Source: Beroe forskalii
Lineage: Eukaryota; Ctenophora; Nuda; Beroida; Beroidae
Assembly (NCBI GenBank): GCA_011033025.1
Contig: WFMF01000272.1
Span: forward strand, 1-64,000
Direction of reading: 5' to 3'
DNA: 64,000 bases
Position numbers and translations under genes: made by a program. The notes below the pieces were generated by a model that saw nothing but the letters and a program-made list of their open reading frames with translations, was not told where the DNA came from and did not search any database. Below are positions 44,988 through 55,800 of the stretch, piece by piece (position 1 is the first letter of the stretch; the number at the start of each line of letters is the position of its first letter).

Positions 44988-45334
44988 ATGAAATGACATG
45001 TTAATTATGTGTAACAATACGTGTAAAATTTCAGTTTTTTATTGTGATACTGATTCAATTTTTCACATCATTTCTCAGAGAATAGTCAAATTTGGCAAGC
45101 CTTCTTCACATTTATTCGGTCAATATCTTTTTTGGCGAAAAAAAATCGTGTTTTTTGTGTTTGAAATAGTCAAAATGAAAATCAATTTCCAGGACATTAG
45201 ATTTGGTCGATATGAAAACTTTAGTGACTGGGAATGTGGCACGGATGGGCCTGGTCAACGTATGAGATTAAAAGTTTTGACAACCGACAGCTCCATGAAT
45301 TAAGAAATTCGTTATTTTGAAGATGTATGTGATA

Positions 45335-45387
45335 TGGGGGGGGGACGGACGGAGGGACGAGGGACGGAGGGACGGAGGGACATTTTC
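45335..45387 (+). repeat. G-rich microsatellite (ggac/gaggga)
   Basis: A run of eight or nine G followed by repeated ggacggagggac units. It lies inside the right-arm insertion. Confidence 0.9.
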
Positions 45388-47299
45388 GTGACTATTATTA
45401 TAAAGGAGCAGTCCCGGGCACTTTCCAGAAATTACAGTAGTTCTATTGCAAAACTGGACCTGCTATGCACATATCCTATTTCTCACCCTCCCAGACCACG
45501 ATCTCTGCCAACCCTCTCATTTGCCTTTTTGTATTCACAAAAACGCCAATGGGGAGGGAAAAAATTTAAACTATCTAGATTAATAAAGTTAAACTGGAAA
45601 GCGGAAACGATCTTCTGCATTATACTGCATTATGGTGATGCTAGCAGTGTCAAGATATTTTCCAGTCTGTCTTCTGTGAGTTTGATGCCATTCTTGTTAT
45701 GATGTGTCTTCTTCCTTCGCTATGCAGATATTGCTGCTGCAAAACAGTTCTGAGTAGCTCTAACAGAGTGTTACGCATGGTTAAAAGTACTTCCTGGGAG
45801 CCCGACTTTTCTCCTCACGACATTTTATCACACAAAACTTGATCTTTCAGTCTAGTCCCAGACCCAGACCCTAACTTTTGAATAACCTAAAGTGATGAAA
45901 TGTCTTGAGGTGAATTGTCTGCTCCCTTACTCCCATCTTTCCATGGACTCAATGATTGAGACGATGTTGGAACGTCCTCTGCAGCTTGGTCCAGTAATCG
46001 GGATTGCGAATATTGTCTTCCGCTATGGGGGCTTTTGAGTGTGCTTATGATAATAAATACAGTATACACTTATAACTAAATAAAATCTTTTATATTCTTG
46101 AACAGGCGAATACTTCCTTCTTTGACTACAGCCAGCTGTGAGCCAAACGAAGCAATGAAGTTACCCCATTGCTTATCATTGTTTATGATTCTGTTAAACT
46201 TCTCTAAAGAATGAGAATCCGGTCGTAGGGTTTCCTACAAAGTACTCCATTCCAGAACCCACTGAGCCACTCACCACTGTGACTGTTGGTAAGTTTGACC
46301 TACTAATATGCACATATCATTAATATCATTACTTATATTTTCATTTTAGTAAAGAATTCAACTTCCGGAAACCTTGAAAGAATCATCCATAATATTAATA
46401 CTTTAATACGTCTTTTGGCATTCCTGATATAAATTTCTGTTATGAATTATTTAATTGACGACCGTAAAAATCATCTCGTTACAGATCGCGACGAGGAGAA
46501 GATTTTACGTGACACTGACACGTGTCAGTACGTGACCTGTGACCAGACGCTACGGCATATCATTCTCAGCAATAAGAGATGAAACTGCAGCTGTAGTCTC
46601 ACAGTCACTACACAGTTCCTGTTCACTCTATACACTCTATACTACTGCTACCACTACTACTTCTAAGTTGTAACTGTCAGCTACCTTATCATCCCTCTTG
46701 CCTTTGCCTTGGGGAGATTATGATCGGGATACTCCAAGTCCAATCGAAATCGCTACAGTATTACGGATCATGATGTTATTATACCACCGTACCCGATGCC
46801 GGCACTGCGGACATTGGTCAGTGGCCACTATTCTGAAGTGGAGTTCTGCATTGCGACCGAGACGTTTGAGAATCAGAAACGATTCGACTGTGAAGTTTGA
46901 GCTGAGTGTGATCGTTATCGGCCGACACGGAATATCAAAGTGGATGGGCTGATGGGACTTGTTAATGGTATATAAAGATTCTTAAGGCTCAACTGTGACC
47001 TCTGCCTGAGCAAAAAGGGATATTGCTCCAAATTCAATTATAATGATAATGAAAAGACTGCAGTTATTTCCAAGTGCCGAAATAATCTAAAATTTCCATT
47101 CGAGAGAGCATGTTACTGATATGTGACAGTTTTCACAAACTTTCGTGATTTTAATGTAATTAAAAACACCCATTATTTCTAACTCTCGATGGAATGATTG
47201 CTCGATTACGATGGAATGATTGCTCGATGGAATGATTTTTTAACTCAGACTTAAATTATCAAATCAAAATAAGAATCCTATTCATTTCCCATAATTTCA

Positions 47300-47678
47300 A
47301 TTTGCTCGATCCGGGCTTTTCATTTCAATGCAGTTGTGTCATTTTCAGTGTTAAGTATCAAGGAATTTTGCTAAACACGTATACCCCTTGCCCCTGTTAT
47401 GTTCACGTTGAATTGCGCAGTGCGTCCCGTTGGGTTAAGCGCTGTGCACGTACGCGTACGCACACCTGACGCCTATAGTAACAGGGAAATAGAATTGCGC
47501 AATGGTTTTCGCGCATCATTCGAAGTTGCTAAGCACGTATAACTATATCCATCACCCTGTTTGTGTTGCGCGCTTCCTTGTGTGTCCCGGCCGTAGGGAA
47601 GCGCACGGCGCGTACACAAACACCTATGCAGGCTTAGGAAGCGCTCGCTCCTAGCTTAACTTAATGGTGCGTGTGCAT
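47300..47678. other. GC-rich interval outside the right arm
   Basis: Rich in CpG and in 'gcgc' and 'gtacgc' runs. No gene is seen. Marks the change from arm to flanking DNA. Confidence 0.4.
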
Positions 47679-47816
47679 GCACTTATGATGTGCGCGCGCA
47701 GGCAGTGCAGGCACTTATGATGTGCGCGCGCAGGCAGTGCAGGCACTTATGATGTGCGCGCAGGCAGTGCAGGCACTTATGACGTGCGCGCGCAGGCACT
47801 GCACTTATGATGTGCA
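47679..47816 (+). repeat. 32 bp tandem repeat
   Basis: About 4.5 units starting gcacttatgatgtgcgcgcg and ending caggcagtgca, with period 32 and shortened to 30 in the later unit. Confidence 0.95.
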
Positions 47817-47990
47817 AGCACCATATCCATGCATCGCTCATTCATCAAGTTCAACGGAGCGGCGCGCGCACGGCACATTGCACTCAATAGTGCGCGCGCT
47901 TTAAGCTCTAGTTTTAATATTTATTGTTCCTAAGCCCGTATATATATAGGTGTGTGTGTACGCGCGTTGCCCTTACTACTAATATAATAT

Positions 47991-48074
47991 AACCAGGGCC
48001 CTGGGGCCTGGGCCCTGGTTACGCGCACAGTGACAAAGTTCGCGGCAAGCGACATTGACACCCCCTGGTTAGGG
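47991..48074. mobile_element. CCCTAACCAG-family hairpin element
   Basis: Ends AACCAG and CTGGTTAGGG. It contains ttcgcggcaagcg as in the other family members, plus a ggccctggggcctgggccc palindrome. Confidence 0.65.
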
Positions 48075-48310
48075 CCGCGGAACGAGAAACGCGCCGCGCA
48101 ACGCAAACACTCAAGCAGGGATTTCTTAAACCCGCATAGGTGTGTGTACCTGCGGCGCTGATTAAGGATTCTCGCGAGAGGGTCTGTCAACGTCAGACAA
48201 CGCGCGGCGCAAAAGTTGCCAAGCGTTGCCTGACCCCCTGCGCGCGCGAAGCGCGCGCACCTCGAATCGCCACGTCTGGCAACGCAAAAGGCCAAAAGAG
48301 GGCTCTGTTC

Positions 48311-48372
48311 CCCTAACCAGCGGCTTGCCGCGACGCGCACTCCCCGTGCGCGAAACCAGGGCGCTGGTTAGG
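48311..48372. mobile_element. CCCTAACCAG-family hairpin element (inverted)
   Basis: Ends CCTAACCAG (48,312-48,320) and CTGGTTAGG (48,364-48,372), with a GC-rich core. It is the reverse orientation of the element at 8,476-8,543. Confidence 0.75.
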
Positions 48373-48379
48373 CAAAGGG

Positions 48380-48598
48380 CTCTGGTTAGAGTAAACTGAC
48401 AAGAATTGATATGGAAAATCAATAAACACATAAAAGGTGCACCATTTTGTTTGAAAAACATGCAAATATGGGGCAGGCAACGTCTGGCAACGCAAAAGAG
48501 GGCTCTGGTTAGAGTAAACTGACAAGAATTGATATAGAAAATCAATTAACAGATAAAAGATGTGCCATTTTGTTTGAAAACTGAAAACATGCAAATTC
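48380..48598 (+). repeat. Direct repeat, ~95 bp x2, period ~122
   Basis: Both units start ctctggttagagtaaactga and run through 'ccattttgtttgaaaa'. They are separated by 'ggcaacgtctggcaacgc', itself a repeat of 48,260-48,285. Confidence 0.9.
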
Positions 48599-48837
48599 TT
48601 TTCTAAAATAAAGATTGAACTCTAATAGTTTTATGGCTATGATTTTTTGGCGAGTTGTGGTTTACTGCATCAATGATCAATCACTTCAAACGAGTTGGAA
48701 ATATCTTTTGAAAGGCATTTTTCATATATCTAAGATGACCAGGATCAAGATTTTTGTCCCAATCCAGCTGCACACTCGTGATCCGAGGACGGAGGACAGA
48801 AGACAGACTGTCAGATTTCTTTGTTCAGCTGCTCATC

Positions 48838-49110
48838 CTTTGATCATGCGACACACTCCTTGATCATGGGACACTCCTTGATCCTGGAATACACTTCTTG
48901 ATCCACCTTTACACTCCTTGAATCCTTGATTCTGGGACACCCTCCATGATCATGCGACAATATCCTTAATCTTGGGACACACTCCTTAATCAGTTGATCC
49001 TGGGACATACTCCTTAATCAGTTGATCCTGGGACAATCTCCTTAATCAGTTGATCCAGGGACACTCTCCTTGATCCTAAGTCAGAATCAGTGATATCCTT
49101 TTGACTGAAT
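48838..49110 (+). repeat. Degenerate minisatellite (gggacactccttgatc)
   Basis: Repeated 'ctccttgatc' or 'ctccttaatcagttgatcc' with 'gggacac' between, units about 20-33 bp, drifting out to about 49,330. Confidence 0.85.
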
Positions 49111-49515
49111 TCTCTATCCTAGGGAATAATTCTGATCCTAGAAGTTCTCCTTGATCATGAGATACACTCTTTGATCCTTGGGAATTATGCCAGATCCTGG
49201 AGAACAATTTAATCTTGGATCCTCAGGCACAATCTTCCATGATCCTGAGACATGCTCAGGCTTTATCCTGGAAAATACCCCTTAATCCAAAATAGGTACT
49301 TTTTGATCCTTGATCTAAAGCCAGGGAGCTAGACATTATGTGACAGTCTTGGATCAACTTTCAGTGCAATTTGAAAGGCTTAAACATCAGATTTGTAACT
49401 TGTAGGACTTAGAAAACAGAATGATCAACAACAAATAATTCTGAAGTTCAGATCCTGGTTGGCACCAATAAACATCTCTAATCTACCACAGACTCACAGA
49501 CACTAAATGAATCTA

Positions 49516-49753
49516 ATTGTGGTGTCCTGACCCAGTTTTAATACAGTTTTACACAGTACAACACCCATTTATTGTATGCATTAAATATCATGCTTTTCCA
49601 TGCTGACAATTATTAGTTGGTAAGTAAATGTGGCACAGTGCTTAATTTTGATTGACAGCAAATCCAATTTAACCCTAGGTTAGCACAGCATATTTTCAGC
49701 ATGAAAAAGCATGCTGGAAATGCTTTCAGCATAATCTAGGTCAGGACCCCACA
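49516..49753. mobile_element. MITE upstream of the nine-exon gene
   Basis: Ends tgtggtgtcctgacccag and ctaggtcaggaccccaca are inverted with two mismatches. Inner parts fold too (catgcttttccatgctgac against cagcatgaaaaagcatg). It ends 28 bp before the ATG of the nine-exon gene. Confidence 0.75.
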
Positions 49754-49781
49754 GTTACATTGATACATAACCATAGGGATA

Positions 49782-49881
49782 ATGGCTAATATGCACCGCA
49801 ATCTCCTTCCTCACCAGGAGTGCTTCATGATGAGGAGGAGAAATGAGGAGTGTAGAAATGATTTGCATCTAACCTCAACAG
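49782..49881 (+). CDS. Nine-exon gene, exon 1
   Basis: Starts ATG; reads MANMHRNLLPHQECFMMRRR then NEECRNDLHLTST. Ends phase 1 at ACAG|GTATTA. Basic N-terminus without hydrophobic stretch. The weakest of the nine exons. Confidence 0.55.
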
Positions 49882-52800
49882 GTATTATTGTGAAACATCT
49901 GATAATTAGGTATTGTACTATATTTTTTGTGAGGATCAAAAATAATAGAGCATTCTTAGACATCTAAAATTTCTTTGTCAACTATTGACATGATGAATAA
50001 ACAACTTCAATCACACTTAAAATCCAGCCTCATTTCATCTTTTTTGACAAGATAAATCCCTAAAAACATATGTTTAATTTATTGTGATATTTGTTATCTT
50101 ATAATGATTGTTCTCTAGGCATTATCAAATTATTTCCCAGGTGTGGGCCACCATTCTAAGCTTCGACCTCGTGACCCTCCCTACAATGACCAGCACTACC
50201 CCACCACTGGTCAAGGTCTCATATACAGGACATCTCCCTCCTTCCCTCCACGACACTTTAAAGTGAGTCTAAGTTCTGATTACACAGATAAATAACAGTC
50301 TAATTCTAATCTGCTAATCCTACATTGATATCAAATTTCTTTGTTAAGAATTTAAAATATGTGAGATGACTGAATCATGGATTCTGGAGGCTCTTGAATC
50401 TCGATGTATGGTTATTCACATCACACCTTATTTCAGCACACAGTGACTGATCTGTTACCACATGGACTGGCTAAATCTCAACGCCCTGTGATCAGTGACC
50501 ACTACACAACTACCACTGCACTCTATCATGATGTGAAGAAAGGATCTCTGCCAGACTACAAATTGGCTGCTGATCATGACAAGGTCCTCTATGTGCAAGA
50601 TTTTACTAAGAGACTAAATGAGAAGAGATGGAGAAAACCACTCACCATGGGGTTAGTATGGTACTGCCATATGCAGGTAGCTAGATCCTGCATATTTTAT
50701 TATTTTCATAATTTTTAACAAATTGTTATCCTTGAAGGTATAAAGTTATTCGAAACAATTGAAGGGTTGATAGAATTTCAACCAATGAAAGTATAATGCA
50801 TGAAACTCAGGAACCAGAAGTCTGAAGTTCAAGAGCAATACAAAGGATTGCCCGTGGTTGAGATGAAACAGCCAAGTTGTGGTCCCAAGCCTTTTCATCT
50901 GCGACACCATGACATCAATGGACCCAGCAAGGTTAGTTTCACAGTCCATGAGTAAATGATTGAATTACAATACCTCAACTTGAGGTTTTTAAAACAAATT
51001 TTATCTAGTAGGTATTTGCATCAAGGCAAAAGGTTCGACAATTTAATTGGGCATTACTTTTGATCAAATTACTAAAGAGTAAGGATGCTAAAATGTAATA
51101 TCTATGCGAATATAGCAAATGCTTTTATTCTTTATAAATCATTTAATATTTATTGGCAATTGATAATTATACATATCTTCAACATAAGAATATAATAGCA
51201 TAATACATATTATTTTAAAAGCTCAATGATAATGGTAGTCAATAAGCAATCAATTACTATCACTTAATCGTAGCTTATCATCGAGTTTTTTAAACAGTTA
51301 CAATTACATGAATATTACAATTTAAAATGCATGTATGATATCATCAGTAGGATCCATCACTGTTCTGTATACTGTATACTAAAAAGCGAGCGGTGCAGCC
51401 AGAGAACCAGGGCTTCCTAAACAAGAACATAAGCTCTCACACTATCAATCGTTACATTTTTTCCTCCGATGTATAACATGTTGATGTTCTGAAGGACTTT
51501 CCAAGCTGTGTTGATGTTCCCTGACCAGCCATGTTTTGAGTATGGAATGAGGGTACTACTTGGCATCTTTACAGGAATTTCCTCCCCAGAAGCTTCTTTT
51601 CCAGTTGCTTCCACTGCTCCTCTTCCTGACTTCCCATTCTCTTTGAATCTCTTACTCCTTGGATTTGTGGTCTTAAAAGGAATTCTTTCCTCTCCAAGGA
51701 TATCAACGAATATTCCCTCACCTTGAAACTCAACGAGAAGCTGTACTTTGGAGAATCCAGCTAGACCAACCAGATCATGCACACCGTAGAACATTTGTGA
51801 TGAAACACGTGTTTTGGAAAGATCCGATGAAACTTCCAACACTTCTGCCGCTATTTCTTCACCTTTTCCCTTCTCTCCATCTTTTCCCATGTCTCCCTGC
51901 ATCACTTTCAATTCCAACTGAGGATTATCCGGTGTGACCTCCGTCACGACTTTGATCACTCCGCCTACCCCAAACCCACGAGGCAGCGAGTGAGACACAT
52001 TGAGACCGGGGTGAGACAGGTGGAGGGTGTGAGCGTGCGTCTCGTGGGGAAGGAGACACAGAGAAACGAGACAAAGGGCGAAGAAACGAACCATACTGTG
52101 TGTGTTGGATTTCCTGAGTTCCGCGGAGTTTCTGCTATAATGTGTTATTGACGGAGGCGTGACACGAGATGCCTTTCCTACAACAGAAGTGGGGTTATTA
52201 ATATAAGTATGGGATATATGCTGGATTATTTCATATTGTTTGTCAGGGGTTGTACGGCATGAGCATAACATCAAGTTCGAATATCATATAATTAAAATCA
52301 CACGTGAAATTATCATGAACTGTGACGTCACAAAATCTTCATATTTTTGTGAGACGCAAAATCTCTGTACTGTTGCCATATACATTTGAACGCACAAGAA
52401 ACAAACGGAAGGCAAACAATCAAGCTTCCATTCAAGCTGGAGCCTTCCGACTGTTTCAGAGTCGAAAATTGATCATAATTGGGCAATCCCTGATCAATTT
52501 TTGACTTTGGTCTCAGTGAAAACAAAACCAAACTAATTCAAAGAAATCGAAGGATCGAAAGCACTCAGCACAGAAAGAACTAAAGAAAGCAAGGGAAGGC
52601 TGAACTCTGGAAACATTAATAAAACATTTAGAACACTGCTCGTGGTATGCTAATGGATTGTGAACCGTTGTGAAAAATAAAATAAAAAGCGCGATTTTAA
52701 TAAATGCATTGGTTAAACAATTCAAAGACACATTATCACTTATAAAGGCAATCGTCTAAATTTCCCACGCAGCAGTGCAGTGTTCTATTCAAAATTTATC

Positions 52801-55800
52801 TCAATCCCAGAGTTTCAATGAATAATTTTCTGTATTTCTTCTGTACTCAGCGCAGTGAAACTAACTTTTTCAGAAAACCGCCGAGCCAAGATGAGAATAA
52901 AGAAAATAATTCATTCTATTTTGTGGCCCATAAAACAATAATCCGATATTTGAGTTAAGTGACATCAACCTAGTAGTGTTTCAACGTACAATAAACGGTT
53001 CGATACAAATATTTTGATATATATCTACTAGTGTATCTAGATCTACCGGATAAGGTGTGTGTGATCTAAGCAAAGTATATAATTGGTATTAGTAATAACA
53101 CGAATTGACTTTTAGTTCATGGCTCTGGTCCTGTATGGAATGATGCTGTACATTAATTTAGTTATTAAAGATTCGAGGCAGTATAGTAACGTAGAGTCAA
53201 GAAGAAGCTGTGCTGATACTGAACCACTGCAGGCCGACATAACTTAGAATACATATATATTGTACATGATTGGTTCTAGCAATAGGCAGTAAGAGTGATG
53301 TGTAATATCATGGATTTTAGTGACGAATTGTTGACCTAGAAGGGTGTGTGTTTGGCACGTGGCATGAAAGTGGCAGGTTATGAGTTCATCCACCTTTGTG
53401 GACATGACAAATTAATTTGTACCTTCTTACACTTTGAGAGTTATACAGATATAACCGCCGAAACGCAGTCGAGGCGTTTGAACAGATCGAAAAGTGAGAA
53501 GGCATTATTGTGTTTTGATAAGTTGATAGATAATCGGCAGTGTGGTAGTTGCGTTTTTCATTGAATCAAACTATCGAAGGAACTAAGAAACTTTAAAAGT
53601 TCCGGGGCATTATCGCACTTACAACACCCAAAGAGTATTATAAATGTTTTATTATCAATGTTTTATATATTAAGTTTGTGCGTGGTTATGAGGAAGTGGA
53701 TTTATCACGTGACTTTTTGTTGACAGATTCATAAAGAGTTACATAAAGAGCTTCCTGCTCCTTGTAAGGGAGCGTTTTAATGGGGAACTCGTTGGTTACA
53801 GTAAAGTTAGCGGTTAAACATATCAACCGTATACCACAACTTACACGGTCGAGGAGAAGCCGATACAGTGGACAAGGCGTGCCAAGGCATAAATCTAAGG
53901 TATATTTAGTCACAGGGTCGGGCTTGTGGTGTTAGGTGGGGTCGAAAAAAAAGAAAAAACACGTTCAAAGGCTTAAAAGTTGTTTCGCAGTACCATGCAA
54001 GTGTTGCTTGCTGATTGTTCGACCTTTAGGTAAACTTATAAGTCGTAAATAATACTGAGAACTGATAAAACCGGATCATAATATAACGGAATGCAGGCAT
54101 GGTATGAGGCGAGGGTCGACCAGTTCATTCTTCTCAGCAGTAAGCATGGATGAAGCGCAAAATAAACCCGTCATTATGCTAATATGGTTAAATATCTGTT
54201 AAAAGTAACATAATTTATCCTTAATATTCAGGTGGCTATGCTATCAAGTCGAACAATACGCCTAAGAATCTATTATATTGGCATGTTGAAGCGGTTCAAC
54301 CAATCTAAGTTCAGCTTGAGCAAATCGTATGAAATAAGGAGTCATTCACCGACCTTTTTTGGAATAAAATAAACCATCAAAAGAAAGCAACCCCATTGCG
54401 AAGTCTTAGGAAATCAAAAGGAACAAAGAGACATTTCAGGAAATTAAATGGAAGAAAGGAGCGCATTAACTCATTAAGCTGAATTGAACCACTCCACTTG
54501 AGCTGCTTTGTTACAGTCTCCGGACGCTGAAACACTAAAGTAACGCGAGTGGTGAAAGGGATGCTAAAAGGAACTATATTTTGTACAACGTAACCAGATC
54601 GAAGCACTCTATTGTAGTACCAATATATTGGAAATGGTTATGTCGTAGTACGGGGGGTTCCACCTATGATCATAATTATAATTATAGGGGATAGTTCAAA
54701 ATTCTCGCAATATCATACAATATCAAAAGAATAATTTCAACTACTTTCACCAAAATTTCCTGGAAAATTTCTGTTCGTCTAGTACGTCTGCAAAATTTAG
54801 GTTCCAAAGTATTAGGTCATAAGATATTTAAATATTGTGCAGTTCTATAATGTGACACAGAATTTTAGCTCTCCAGTTATATAATACCCGTCATTTTGAT
54901 TCATCATGTCAAATGCTTAAATGCTTAAATGCTTAAAGTGCGTTCAAATTAAAATACTGAAATATTGAAATGGTCAATAGCCGTACGATTTCTGCTCCAA
55001 CGATAGTTCAATGATTGTTGGACTCATAGTGAAGTATTGAAGTTCGTACAACTAATTATTCTTGGATGTTATCTATTCTATTAGTATACAGTAGGAGGCC
55101 CGAATGGCCCCAACACACATACACACGGTCTTCCCATTATAATGATGTGGGCACAAAGTGCCATACACACTATGGCACGAATCCCATATACTCGCTTCAC
55201 TTTATATTAAAGAAGACTAGAAGGTCCATTAGGCCTTCTAGGTCACTGGGAACCCGGCCACAAAGAAACAGAAACGAAAAGCTTATCCCACGGCCTAATT
55301 ATTCCATGGATCATACTTTTTACCGCATCAACAATTCTTATACAAAGCTCAATTGGCGCCACTTCGCGGCACCTCGTTCGAAGTTTTGATCCACGCAATT
55401 CAAAGGAATTTGCTGCATCAAAAACAGTTGATTAGAAGTATAGTTAGTTGGAGATATAAGAATCCCTGGAACGTAGGATTGTAGGGTTGCCTATAATAGT
55501 GATCGATGATAAAATCGATCTTCACCTGACTACTCTCGATTTAGATTTTGAAGAAAGAAGAGCCTCAGTAGGTCAGTAGATCTACACTAAACCAAAACGC
55601 AGGCATACACAACACTAAGTATATCCAAACCAAATACTCAGCTGACAACGATAATCACATATACATAATATGATATATTATATTGTACCAGTCCAACATA
55701 TTGAACAATATATATTGCATCCAGTCCGACATATTGAACAAGAAGGAAAATGATCATATTCGAATGCACCACCATCCTTACGGTCGTAGTTTCACCACTC

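Larger units (their letters stand above)
44587..45562. mobile_element. Insertion of ~976 bp in the right arm
   Basis: The left arm reads continuously across the matching point (about 1,797-1,810). The insertion starts with a hairpin (acaagaattg...caattcttgt, 44,588-44,619) and about 60 bp shared with 15,993-16,055. It includes a tRNA-like segment (44,901-44,987), an open frame of 101 codons (44,998-45,303) and a G-rich run. Class unclear; a SINE or a TIR element are both possible. Confidence 0.65.
43560..47299. repeat. Right arm of the large inverted repeat
   Basis: Reverse-complement partner of 1-2,905. It is longer because of an insertion of about 976 bp at 44,587-45,562, and it lacks about 70 bp near 45,740 that the left arm has. 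Homology ends at 47,299 only because the window starts there. Beyond this point the sequence becomes GC-rich and unrelated to the interior. Confidence 0.9.

Noticed and set aside
1..47299. Polinton/Maverick or virus-like element
   Set aside because: The long inverted ends suggested it, but no polymerase B, integrase, ATPase, protease or capsid-like frame is visible between them.
48838..49110. CRISPR-like array
   Set aside because: Units are degenerate, without constant spacer length or conserved repeat, and the DNA is animal; it is a minisatellite.
55066..55389. Possible mitochondrial insert or host exon (107 codons)
   Set aside because: One frame looks membrane-like and another basic, but neither matches a mitochondrial protein I can recognise, and there are no fitting splice joins to the nine-exon gene.
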